64,000 nt of DNA from Actinoallomurus iriomotensis (GTDB taxonomy: Bacteria; Actinomycetota; Actinomycetes; Streptosporangiales; Streptosporangiaceae), in the NCBI RefSeq assembly GCF_030269445.1, contig NZ_BSTJ01000006.1, forward strand, positions 315,204 through 379,203, given 5' to 3'. Positions 46,954 through 54,683 of the stretch are shown here, one piece after another. The notes under the pieces were generated by a model that was given only the letters and a program-made list of their open reading frames with translations, was not told the DNA's origin and did no database searches. Position 1 is the first letter of the stretch; every line of letters starts with the position of its first letter. Made by a program: the position numbers and the translations under genes.

Positions 46954-48026
46954 TGCCCCTGCTCACGCGGATGCTCCCCGCTCCGCTGTCGATCGACGTG
47001 CGCCGGGGAGCGATCGCCCATCTCGGCGAGCTGCTCGCCGACCGGCGCATCGCGACCGAGGGCCGCGTCGCCATCGCGGTCGGCCCGGGCCAGGGTGACC
47101 AGATCGCGGAGCACGTACGCCCGAGCCTGGACGCCTGCGAGGTGTTCCAGGTCGAGGGCGCGTCCGTCGACGCGGCCATGGCCCTGGGCTCCCGGCTGCG
47201 GAGCGGGTCGTACGAGGCCGTCGTCGGCATCGGTGGCGGCCGTACGATCGACGCCACGAAATACGCCGCGACCCTCGCCGGCATGCCGATGGTGTCCGTC
47301 GCGACCAACCTCTCCCACGACGGCATCTGCTCGCCCACCGCGTCGCTGGAGCACGACAAGGGCAAGGCGTCGTTCGGCGTGACGATGCCGCTCGCCATGA
47401 TCGTGGACCTCGACTACGTGCGCTCGGCGCCGGAACGCCTCGTACGGGCCGGCATCGGCGACGTGCTGAGCAACTTCTCGGCGGTCGACGACTGGATCCT
47501 GTCGAACCGGGAGCAGAACGATCCCATCGACCGGCTGGCGCTGACCCTGGCCCGCACCGCCGGCGAGGCGCTCATCCACCAGCCCCGCTCGATCGAGTCG
47601 GACGAGTTCCTGACCGTGCTGGCCGAGGGGCTCGTGCTGTCGGGGATGGCCATGTCGTTCGCCGGGTCGTCCCGGCCGGCGAGCGGCGGCGACCACGAGA
47701 TCCTGCACGCCATCGACGCCCTGTTCCCCGGCACCGCCAACCACGGCGAGCTGGCCGGGCTCGGCGCGGCGTTCTGCTACCACCTGCGCGCGACGCACCT
47801 GGGTGAGGGCGCCGAGCGCCTCACCGAGATCGTCGCGAGCCTCGACCGTCATGGCTTGCCCAGGACTCCCAAGGACATCGGTCTGACCGCGGAGCAGTTC
47901 GCCCAGGCGGTGGCGTACGCTCCCCAGACCAGGCCGGGTCGGTACACCATTCTGGAGCACCTCGCGCTGGACGAAGGTGCCCTGTTGAAAGCGGTACGTG
48001 AATATGTCGGCACCTTCGCTGGCTGA
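46953..48026 (+). CDS. Glycerol-1-phosphate dehydrogenase-like (iron-alcohol dehydrogenase family)
   Basis: A 357-residue member of the G1PDH/AraM branch, which reduces dihydroxyacetone phosphate to sn-glycerol 1-phosphate. NAD-binding is shown by GIGGGRTIDATKYAATLAG. Metal ligands are the aspartate of ATNLSHDGICSPTASL and histidines in GGDHEILHAIDALFPG and ANHGELAGLG. The coupled genes on both sides suggest it supplies an alditol phosphate for CDP activation. Glycerol-1-phosphate is the archaeal-type enantiomer, so a wall polymer or lipid with that stereochemistry is possible. The start overlaps the previous stop (TGATG). Confidence 0.85.
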   Translation: MPLLTRMLPAPLSIDVRRGAIAHLGELLADRRIATEGRVAIAVGPGQGDQIAEHVRPSLDACEVFQVEGASVDAAMALGSRLRSGSYEAVVGIGGGRTIDATKYAATLAGMPMVSVATNLSHDGICSPTASLEHDKGKASFGVTMPLAMIVDLDYVRSAPERLVRAGIGDVLSNFSAVDDWILSNREQNDPIDRLALTLARTAGEALIHQPRSIESDEFLTVLAEGLVLSGMAMSFAGSSRPASGGDHEILHAIDALFPGTANHGELAGLGAAFCYHLRATHLGEGAERLTEIVASLDRHGLPRTPKDIGLTAEQFAQAVAYAPQTRPGRYTILEHLALDEGALLKAVREYVGTFAG

Positions 48027-48795
48027 GGTCAAGGCGGGCGGACAGCCGCCCGGCCTGAAGAACCGGCGCAACGAGGAACACTGGGCGGGGCGCCTCTACA
48101 TGCGCGACATCTCGCCCCTCTTCACCTGGTTGTTCGTCCGGATCGGGTTCAGCCCGAACCAGCTCACCTACATGATGATCGCCTGCGGTGTGCTCGGCGG
48201 CGCGGCCGTCGCGGTCTCCGCGGGCGGCACCACGGGCCTCGTGTGGGCGATCGTCGGGGCGTTGCTCATCCAGGCGTACCTCCTGCTCGACTGCTCCGAC
48301 GGCGAGGTCGCGCGGTTCCGCAACCGCACCTCGGTGACCGGGGTCTACCTCGACCGGATCGGGCACTACATGTCCGAGGTCGCGCTGCTGGCGGGCCTCG
48401 GCGTACGGGCCCAGGGCGCCTGGGAGAACGGCGGGTACGTCGAACTCGGTCTGCTCGCCGCCCTCGGCGCCGCGCTGATCAAGGCCGAGACCGACAACGT
48501 CGTGGTGGCCCGCGCCAAGTCCGGCCTGACCGCCGACCCGGCGACCGGCGACCGCGCGCTGCGGCCGGAGTCCACCGGCCTGGCCCTCGCCCGCGAGGCC
48601 GTGTCGCTGCTGAAGCTCCACCGGATCATCGGCGCCGTCGAGCTCTCTCTGCTGATCCTGGCCGCCGCCGTGGTCGACAAGGTGACGGACACCCTCACCG
48701 CGACCCGCGTGCTCGCCGTCGCGGTCGCGATCGTCGCCGTGGTCCAGACGGGCCTGCACTTCGTCAGCATCGTCGCCTCACGGAGGCTCAAGTGA
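48004..48795 (+). CDS. CDP-alcohol phosphotransferase family membrane protein
   Basis: A 263-residue membrane enzyme. The motif reads DCSDGEVARFRNRTSVTG and then LDRIGHY: the first three aspartates are intact, but the place of the fourth (usually the catalytic base) is histidine. About six hydrophobic helices are visible. The ATG at 48004 lies inside the previous gene (23-bp overlap), which is preferred to the GTG two codons earlier. It ends in a GTGA that starts the next glycosyltransferase. It probably transfers an alditol phosphate from CDP to a membrane acceptor; given the His substitution, activity is less certain. Confidence 0.86.
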   Translation: MSAPSLAEVKAGGQPPGLKNRRNEEHWAGRLYMRDISPLFTWLFVRIGFSPNQLTYMMIACGVLGGAAVAVSAGGTTGLVWAIVGALLIQAYLLLDCSDGEVARFRNRTSVTGVYLDRIGHYMSEVALLAGLGVRAQGAWENGGYVELGLLAALGAALIKAETDNVVVARAKSGLTADPATGDRALRPESTGLALAREAVSLLKLHRIIGAVELSLLILAAAVVDKVTDTLTATRVLAVAVAIVAVVQTGLHFVSIVASRRLK

Positions 48796-49652
48796 AGCTC
48801 TCGGTGGTCGTCCTCACCATGGGCAACCGCCCGGTGGAGCTGAAGAAGGCCGTCGACAGCGCGCTGAGCCAGAAGGGCGTCGACGTCGAGATCATCCTCG
48901 TCGGCAACGGCGCGGACGTGCCCGGCTCGTGGGGCGACGCCGTACGCGTCGTGCGCCTCCCGGAGAACGTCGGCATCCCGGCGGGCCGCAACCGCGGAGT
49001 CGAGGCCTCCACCGGCGAGCTGATCCTGTTCCTCGACGACGACGGCTGGTACGAATCGACGGAGCTGGGCGCGTACCTGCGCGACCGGTTCACCGCCGAC
49101 CCGAAGCTCGGCATCGTGTCGTTCCGGGTGCGCGACCCGGAGGGCGGCCCGGGCGAGCGCCGGCACGTGCCCCGGCTGCGCGCGGGCGACCCGCTGCGCT
49201 CCTCGGAGGTGACGACGTTCCTGGGCGGCGCGTGCGCGGTGCGCCGTGCCGTCTTCGACGCGGCCGGCGGGCTGCCGGAGGACTTCTTCTACGCCCACGA
49301 GGAGACCGACCTCGCCTGGCAGGCGCTGAACGCCGGCTATCACATCGTGTACGACGCGGAGTGCGTGATGTTCCACCCCGCGGTCGCCCCGACGCGCCAC
49401 GCGATGTTCTACCGGCTGAACGCCCGCAACCGGGTGTGGCTGGCCCGCCGCAACCTCCCGTGGCCGGTCGCGCTGACGTACCTGGCCGTCTGGATCGGCA
49501 TGACGGTCCTCCGCGAGCGCAAGCTGTCGTCGCTGCGTCCGTGGTTCGGCGGCTTCCGTGAGGGCTGGCGCAAACCGGCGGGCCCCCGCCGCCCGATCAG
49601 GTGGCGCACGGTCTGGCGCATGACCCGCCTGGGCCGGCCCCCGATCATCTGA
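48792..49652 (+). CDS. Family 2 glycosyltransferase
   Basis: A 286-residue GT2 enzyme with a GT-A fold. The start is LSVVVLTMGNRPVELKKAVD, the sugar-nucleotide/metal site is LFLDDDGWYE, the conserved region FLGGACAVRRAVFDAAGG, and the acceptor motif HEETDLAWQALNAGY. The C-terminus is basic (WRKPAGPRRPIRW) and could lie on the membrane. The GTG overlaps the previous stop. This is the last gene of the coupled run from 43683. A degraded copy of its 3' end (SLRPWFG, RPII-stop) occurs at 52963-53015 on the far side of the NB-ARC/rpn insert. Confidence 0.9.
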   Translation: MKLSVVVLTMGNRPVELKKAVDSALSQKGVDVEIILVGNGADVPGSWGDAVRVVRLPENVGIPAGRNRGVEASTGELILFLDDDGWYESTELGAYLRDRFTADPKLGIVSFRVRDPEGGPGERRHVPRLRAGDPLRSSEVTTFLGGACAVRRAVFDAAGGLPEDFFYAHEETDLAWQALNAGYHIVYDAECVMFHPAVAPTRHAMFYRLNARNRVWLARRNLPWPVALTYLAVWIGMTVLRERKLSSLRPWFGGFREGWRKPAGPRRPIRWRTVWRMTRLGRPPII

Positions 49653-49734
49653 CCCGACGTTTCGGCCCCCTGTTCGACCCCGGCCGTATCGAGGACTTCG
49701 CGTCGGGCGCTCAACGCGCCTTTAGGGTGACGGC

Positions 49735-51687
49735 ATGGGGCGACGGCGGCACGTCCGTACGACGGTGGCCCTTTGGCTGGGCCCGGTCGCCGGAGTCACG
49801 GCGGGCGCGCTCACCAACCTGATCACCGCGCGTTGGAACTGGTGGCTGTTCGGCGGCCTCATCGTGCTGACCACGGTGATCGCGGCGAGCGGCGCACTGG
49901 TCGCCCCGCCTCCGCCCGCACCCGTAGCGGGGTCCGCCCCGCACCTGGCCCCGCCGCTGGGTACGCGGGTGTTCACCGGCCGGGCGCGGGAGCTCGACCG
50001 GCTGTGCGCCGCCGCGCCGGACGACTCCGGCCCGCTGCTGCTGGCCGTGACCGGGCTGGGCGGCACGGGCAAGACCGAGCTCGCCGTACGCGCGGCCGCC
50101 CGTCTCGCGGCGCGTTGTCCGGACGGACGGTTCTGGCTCGGCTTACGCACGTACGCGCCGGCCGAGTCACGGATGGGCACCGCGGAGGTGCTCCGCACCC
50201 TGCTCAACGCCCTGGGCGTCGCGCCGGATCCGCAGGATGTCGACGTCTCTCGGCTGAGCGCCAAATGGCGGTCGGTCACCGCCGACCGCCGGATCCTCCT
50301 GGTCCTGGACGACGTCGCGAACGCCGATCAGGTACGCCCCGTCCTGCCCACCTCGGCGGACTCGATCGTCCTCGTGACCAGCCGTCACTTACTGATCGGC
50401 CTGGATCCGGACGACACGGTGACCCTCGACGTGTTCACCGAGGCCGAGGCACGGCAACTCGCCGCCGGGATCCTGCGACGTGCCGGCCATGACGACGTGC
50501 CGACCGCCGCGGCGATCGCCGCGGGCTACCGGCTGCCCCTCGCGGTACGCCAGATGGCCGATCTCAAGGCGGCCGATCCTCATCGGGCCATCACCGACCC
50601 GCCACCCGGCGGCGGCAGCGGTGAGGCGGACGTGGCGTTCAGCCTGTCACTGGCCGCGCTGGGCAAGGACGCTCGCTCGATGCTGCGCCGCGTCGCGCGC
50701 TATCCGGGTTCGTTGATCACCGTTGCCGTCGCGGCCACCATGGCCGACCTGCCGCCCGATCGCGCCCAGCACCTCCTGTCAACGCTCTACCAGCACGGAC
50801 TCCTCATCTCGGCCGGACCCGACGGTGGCTACCGGATGCACGACCTCATCCGCGCCGCCGCCACCGGCGACCCCTCGACCCGCGACGACAGGCGCGGCCT
50901 GACCGAAGAACGTCTCTTCCGCTACGTCGATGCCGCGATCGCGTCAGCCGTCGAGACTCTGTACCGATCGGGTTCGGTGACCGGCTTGTCCAGCGGCCGT
51001 CCGGCGCGGTCGGCCGTGCCGCCACCTCGGCACGAAACCGACCTTCACGCTCTCACCTGGCTCGACCGGCATCACGCCGACCTGCTCGCGGTGGCTCGGC
51101 GGTGTGTCGCCGTCGGCTCTCCGCAGGCCTGGCGCATGGTCTACGACCTGGAGTTCTACCAGCGGCTACGCGGGTTCTACGGAGAGATAGCCGAGCTGCA
51201 CACCGAAGCACTGCGCCTGGCCGAAGCGGCGCGTGACCGGTTCGGCCAGGCCGCCATGCACCACAACCTCGGCCTCCTCGACATGCGCAGAACCGACTTT
51301 CCGGCGGCCCGCGCCCACTTCGACATCTCGGTGGCCCGCTATGCCGAGGTGGGAAGCCTCGTCGGCGAGGGGGAGGTCCGTCATGAGCTCGCCAACATCG
51401 GCTACTGGCTCGGTGACCTCCCCTCCGCCCGCGCGCACGCCGAGGCCGCGCTCACCCTCCTGACCAAGGCCGGAGACCCCGTCGGCGTCGCCTTCGCCCA
51501 TCGGGACCTGGGCGTGGTCGATCGGGCGCAGGGCCGGCACGCCGACGCCGCCGATCGCTTCGACACCTCCATCCGGCTCTTCGAGAGCATCGGCCAGCGC
51601 CGGGGAGTCGCGGTGGGCCGCCGGGAGCTCGCCCTCCTCCTTCTGGAGCAGGGCCGGCACACGACGGCCCGGCGGTACCTCGAGTAA
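49735..51687 (+). CDS. Membrane-anchored NB-ARC/TPR protein, cut short by an in-frame TAA
   Basis: A 650-residue product as read. Two hydrophobic segments at the N-terminus (VALWLGPVAGVTAGALTNLI and FGGLIVLTTVIAASGALV) anchor it. An NB-ARC ATPase follows with P-loop TGLGGTGKTEL, Walker B ILLVLDDVAN and sensor IVLVTSRHLL, then a winged-helix-like part and TPR-like repeats of about 40 residues (AARDRFGQAAMHHNLGLLDM). The frame stops at TAA 51685-51687 inside a repeat (RRYLE-stop-ALAAFQDLGDL), and the rest continues in the same frame to 51990. The 650-residue form could still be active. TAA is rare in this genome, which suggests a recent mutation (for example CAA to TAA). Confidence 0.75.
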   Translation: MGRRRHVRTTVALWLGPVAGVTAGALTNLITARWNWWLFGGLIVLTTVIAASGALVAPPPPAPVAGSAPHLAPPLGTRVFTGRARELDRLCAAAPDDSGPLLLAVTGLGGTGKTELAVRAAARLAARCPDGRFWLGLRTYAPAESRMGTAEVLRTLLNALGVAPDPQDVDVSRLSAKWRSVTADRRILLVLDDVANADQVRPVLPTSADSIVLVTSRHLLIGLDPDDTVTLDVFTEAEARQLAAGILRRAGHDDVPTAAAIAAGYRLPLAVRQMADLKAADPHRAITDPPPGGGSGEADVAFSLSLAALGKDARSMLRRVARYPGSLITVAVAATMADLPPDRAQHLLSTLYQHGLLISAGPDGGYRMHDLIRAAATGDPSTRDDRRGLTEERLFRYVDAAIASAVETLYRSGSVTGLSSGRPARSAVPPPRHETDLHALTWLDRHHADLLAVARRCVAVGSPQAWRMVYDLEFYQRLRGFYGEIAELHTEALRLAEAARDRFGQAAMHHNLGLLDMRRTDFPAARAHFDISVARYAEVGSLVGEGEVRHELANIGYWLGDLPSARAHAEAALTLLTKAGDPVGVAFAHRDLGVVDRAQGRHADAADRFDTSIRLFESIGQRRGVAVGRRELALLLLEQGRHTTARRYLE

Positions 51688-51990
51688 GCACTGGCCGCAT
51701 TCCAGGATCTGGGCGACCTGATGAACGCGGCCGACACACATCGAGCGTTCGCGACGCTCGACCGCGAGGCCGGCGACACCGATGCCGCGCAACGGCACGC
51801 GAGTGCGGCCCTGAACCTGAGCACCGACATCAGCCACCGTCGCGGACAGGCCGAGGCGCACACCGAACTCGGCCTGATCGCCGCCGACCCCACCGCCGCC
51901 CACCGGCATTTCACCACGGCTCTGGACCTTTACCGTCGCCTGGGGATCAGCGACAAGGCGGACGACCTCACCCGATTACTGGGAAAATGA
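51688..51990 (+). pseudogene. Detached 3' part of the NB-ARC/TPR gene
   Basis: Directly after the TAA the same frame continues as ALAAFQDLGDLMNAADTHRA and includes two further TPR-like helices (DAAQRHASAALNLSTDI and QAEAHTELGLIAAD), ending DLTRLLGK and TGA at 51988-51990. A later ATG (51721) could allow re-initiation of an 89-residue peptide, but no ribosome site precedes it. Read-through or correction of the stop would give one 751-residue protein. Confidence 0.7.
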
Positions 51991-52040
51991 TTTTGCCGTT
52001 TACCCACCGTAAGCGGATGACCACTATTAGTGTCTTCGGT

Positions 52041-52910
52041 ATGCCGACACAAGAACACGACGTCCTCGCCGAGCTGTTCCGCTGGAGCCCCGCACTCGCG
52101 GCCGACCTCGTCGGCAAAATCGGCGTGGACCTGCCGGACGTCCGGGGAGCGTCACACTGCTCGGAGTCCTTCACCGACCTCAAGACCACTGAGTACACCG
52201 GCGACGCGGCCGTCCTGTTAGAACTCGACTCTGGCAGGTGCGGCGTCGTGGTGGAGGTCCAGCGCCGGCCGGACAAGGAGAAGCCATGGAGCTGGCCGCT
52301 GTACATCGCCACACTCCGCGCCCGCGAGCGGTGCCCCGTCATGCTCCTGGTGATCGCCCCGGAACGTAGTGTCGCCGAATGGTGCGCCACGACCATCGAG
52401 ACCGGCCATCCCGGCCACACCCTCACCCCGCTGGTCCTGCAAGCGGACAACGTGCCGGAACTGACCGACCCGAAGGACTTCCTGGCCAACCCGCCGATGG
52501 GGGTGCTGTCGGCGATGTTCCACGGCGACGGCCCCGAGGGTATGAAAGTGTTGCGGGCGGCATCGGACGGCACGGACCTCATCGCCGACGCCGACCGCCA
52601 GCTCGCCCGCCGCTACGTCGACTGCGTCCTCGCCGTCGTTCCCCAAGCCGCCCGCGACGCCTTGGAGGCGCTCATGATGACCGAATCCGAGTTCTACAGC
52701 GAAACCTTCCGAAACGCCGAAGCCAAGGGAAGGGCCGAAGGACGAGCCGCGGCCAAGGCTGAAGCCGTACTGACGATCTTGCAGGTCCGGGGCCTTCTCC
52801 TCACAGAGGAACAGAAAAAGCGCATCAGTGGCTGCCGCGACCTTACCCAACTCCAGACCTGGGTAGCGCGCGCCGCGACCGTCGAGGCGGCCGACGAGCT
52901 CTTCGGCTGA
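52041..52910 (+). CDS. Rpn-like PD-(D/E)XK nuclease family protein
   Basis: About 289 residues. The N-terminus (EHDVLAELFRWSPALAADLV) and the core with CGVVVEVQRRPDKEKPWSWP, whose E-x-Q is the PD-(D/E)XK-type active site preceded by VLLELD, match a large actinobacterial family related to Rpn recombination-promoting nucleases/transposase-like proteins. The C-terminus has the characteristic NAEAKGRAEGRAAAKAEA linker and TQLQTWVARAATVEAADELF ending. The ATG at 52041 gives the usual start, and TATTAG 10-15 bases upstream suggests a leaderless transcript; ATG 52017 is the alternative. The family is often multicopy and patchily distributed, and it is associated here with the NB-ARC gene. Confidence 0.82.
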   Translation: MPTQEHDVLAELFRWSPALAADLVGKIGVDLPDVRGASHCSESFTDLKTTEYTGDAAVLLELDSGRCGVVVEVQRRPDKEKPWSWPLYIATLRARERCPVMLLVIAPERSVAEWCATTIETGHPGHTLTPLVLQADNVPELTDPKDFLANPPMGVLSAMFHGDGPEGMKVLRAASDGTDLIADADRQLARRYVDCVLAVVPQAARDALEALMMTESEFYSETFRNAEAKGRAEGRAAAKAEAVLTILQVRGLLLTEEQKKRISGCRDLTQLQTWVARAATVEAADELFG

Positions 52911-52929
52911 TCGCCGTTAGAGCTCGTCG
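52892..52929. repeat. Palindromic element at the rpn 3' end (copy A)
   Basis: Perfect 11-bp arms CGACGAGCTCT and AGAGCTCGTCG enclose 16 bp (TCGGCTGATCGCCGTT). The left arm encodes the last residues of the Rpn-like protein and the stop codon lies in the spacer, so it may also terminate transcription. A second copy at 54994-55031 has the same arms (one mismatch), but its centre is in the opposite orientation. Confidence 0.75.
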
Positions 52930-52962
52930 TGTTTCAGTACCCGGCTGCGGTCCGCAGGCCGT

Positions 52963-53015
52963 CCTCGCTGCGTCCGTGGTTCGGCGCCTGCCGGGGCAAC
53001 CGCCCGATCATCTGA
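52963..53015 (+). pseudogene. Relic of the 3' end of the GT2 glycosyltransferase gene
   Basis: Bases 52965-52986 equal 49530-49551 (22 of 22), and 53003-53015 equal 49640-49652 (13 of 13, including the stop). In frame it reads SLRPWFGACRGNRPII then stop, compared with SLRPWFGGF... RPPII then stop in the intact gene; the middle is deleted. No start or upstream part remains. It marks the far edge of the NB-ARC/rpn insert. Confidence 0.8.
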
Positions 53016-53026
53016 GCGTGCACGCA

Positions 53027-53060
53027 CTTTCGCGGGGCGTCCGTGGACGCCCCGCGAAAG
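53027..53060. terminator. Strong stem-loop terminator after CU044_5270 copy 2
   Basis: Perfect 16-bp arms CTTTCGCGGGGCGTCC and GGACGCCCCGCGAAAG separated by two bases. It lies 4 bp beyond the CU044_5270 stop on the minus strand and could also stop plus-strand reading from rpn. No U-tract, as usual in high-GC actinobacteria. Confidence 0.85.
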
Positions 53061-53064
53061 AAGG

Positions 53065-54087
53065 TCAGGGGCGCTGGCCGGGCTTGTCGACGAAGGCCGC
53101 CGCGAGACGGACCGAGAAGACGTCGATCGTGCCCTTCTCGACCTTCCAGGTGCCGTTCTCGCCGGTGCCCGCGTCACCGGTGTGATCCTTGACCACGACG
53201 CTTCGCTCACCGAGATACGCGTAGGACGTACGGTCCAGCAGCACCTCCTGACGGAGGTAGCCCTCAACGATCCGGGAGACGGCCAGGGCGGGGCGGCCGG
53301 CGACGTCCACCGTCCGCCTTTCGAGGGTGACGCCGGGAATCTTCGCCATCGCGCGGTAGACCGCGGCCTCCTGCCGGGGCGGCACGAGGTTGTCGTTCAG
53401 CAACGAGGCGAGTATTCCGAAGGTCTGGGCGTCGCTCGCGTCAGCGGGGCTGCCGGGCCGGACGCCGGCCGGCGCTCCCTTCTTGGCCCAGGCGATCAGC
53501 GCGTCCGGGTCAAGCGGGATCTTGGTCACGGACCCGTAGTCCACCGGCGGCATGGCGCCCGCACCGGTCGGTGCGACCGTCAGCCTGCCGTGGTCGTACT
53601 GGGCCACCCGCGTTCCGTCGATCCGGGTCCAGAGCCGGTCGACCCGGGTCTTCAGCGGCGACTTCGGGGTCTGTACCCCGCCGATCGGCGGCTTGCCCGG
53701 CGAGGTGTACCGGGTCTCGAGGTAGGTCCACTGGCCCGGCCGGGGCGGGGTGAACGGACGGGAGCCCGTGCGGTCCGCCGCCTGGTAGAGCACGGTCTGG
53801 ACATCGGCCACCGGCCCGCTGGTCGGGACGGTGCGGGGACCGTTGTCGCCGTCTGCCCCGCCCAGGCCGACGGCCACGGTCACCGCCGCGGCGGCGGTGG
53901 CCAGCCCGCCGGCCACGGCGAGCCGCAGGCCCACCCGCGAGGGGCGGAGCCGGCGTGTGCGGCCGCGCACGGGCGCGGAGGACGCGGCTCGCTCCATCAG
54001 CGCCGCGTGGGCGGCGGTACGCGCCTCGGTGGAGGGCGGTGCGGTGTTCGGGCGAAGGGCGCGAAGCGTCGTGAGGTCGTCGTTCAT
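53065..54087 (-). CDS. CU044_5270 family membrane protein, partner of ECF sigma factor (copy 2)
   Basis: A 340-residue paralogue of the protein at 5233-6165. A cytoplasmic N-terminus (MNDDLTTLRALRPNTAPPST) is followed by a basic stretch, one membrane helix (VGLRLAVAGGLATAAAAVTV), then a large outside domain with QTVLYQAADRTGSRPFTPPR, WTYLETRYTSPG, YRAMAKIPGVTLERRTVD, and a C-terminal DVFSVRLAAAFVDKPGQ. It is 2 bp downstream of the sigma stop, so co-expression is certain in practice. Presumed membrane modulator of that sigma factor; the mechanism is unknown. A strong terminator follows. Confidence 0.85.
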   Translation of the reverse strand: MNDDLTTLRALRPNTAPPSTEARTAAHAALMERAASSAPVRGRTRRLRPSRVGLRLAVAGGLATAAAAVTVAVGLGGADGDNGPRTVPTSGPVADVQTVLYQAADRTGSRPFTPPRPGQWTYLETRYTSPGKPPIGGVQTPKSPLKTRVDRLWTRIDGTRVAQYDHGRLTVAPTGAGAMPPVDYGSVTKIPLDPDALIAWAKKGAPAGVRPGSPADASDAQTFGILASLLNDNLVPPRQEAAVYRAMAKIPGVTLERRTVDVAGRPALAVSRIVEGYLRQEVLLDRTSYAYLGERSVVVKDHTGDAGTGENGTWKVEKGTIDVFSVRLAAAFVDKPGQRP

Positions 54088-54089
54088 GG

Positions 54090-54683
54090 TCAGCGGTCCT
54101 CTTCACTCGTCGGTTCGGTCTGGCCCATCGCGGCCCGGATCTTCTTCCGGGCACGGTGCAGCCGGGATCGTGCGGTCCCGGCCGGAATGCCGAGCGCCTC
54201 GCCCGCCTCCTCGGAAGTCAGTTCGGCCCAGGCGACCAGTAGCAACACGTCTCGATCGCCGTCCCGCAGCTTCGCCAGCGCCGCCATCAGCGGGCCCCGG
54301 TGCGCTTCCGCGTCCAGCCGTGTCACCACCCGGTCGGCGTGGCTCTCGTAGATCCCCTCGGCGCCGGCGCGCGCGAGCGCCCGGTACTGCCGCACCTCCG
54401 CCCGGCGGTGCCGAGCGATCAGATTGGTGGCGATCCCGTACAGCCAGGGCCGGGCGTCCGCACGGGACAGGTCGTAGCGATCCCGCCGGTCGAACGCGAT
54501 CAGGAACGTCTCGGCGGCCACATCGTCGGCCAGACCCGGCCCGAGCCGCTGGCCGGCGAAGCCGTGAATCGGCGCGTAGTGCCGTGCGAAGACGGCGGCG
54601 AAATCCTCTGGCTCCCGCACGGACCGCTCGATGATCGCGGCATCGCTGACCTCGGTCGGGAGCATCCGGCTCACCACTGCCAT
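54090..54683 (-). CDS. ECF-type RNA polymerase sigma factor (copy 2)
   Basis: A 197-residue sigma factor with region 2 (FAAVFARHYAPIHGFAGQRL, DDVAAETFLIAFDRRD, ARPWLYGIATNLIARHRR) and region 4 (LTSEEAGEALGIPAGTARSR). Same length and layout as the sigma at 6176-6769 and, like it, followed by a CU044_5270 gene; the two modules are clear paralogues. Start uncertain: ATG 54683 is used, ATG 54665 (MLPTEVSDAAIIE) is possible, and GGAGG lies 27 bases upstream of the first. It sits in the accessory stretch that splits the glycopolymer locus. Confidence 0.9.
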   Translation of the reverse strand: MAVVSRMLPTEVSDAAIIERSVREPEDFAAVFARHYAPIHGFAGQRLGPGLADDVAAETFLIAFDRRDRYDLSRADARPWLYGIATNLIARHRRAEVRQYRALARAGAEGIYESHADRVVTRLDAEAHRGPLMAALAKLRDGDRDVLLLVAWAELTSEEAGEALGIPAGTARSRLHRARKKIRAAMGQTEPTSEEDR

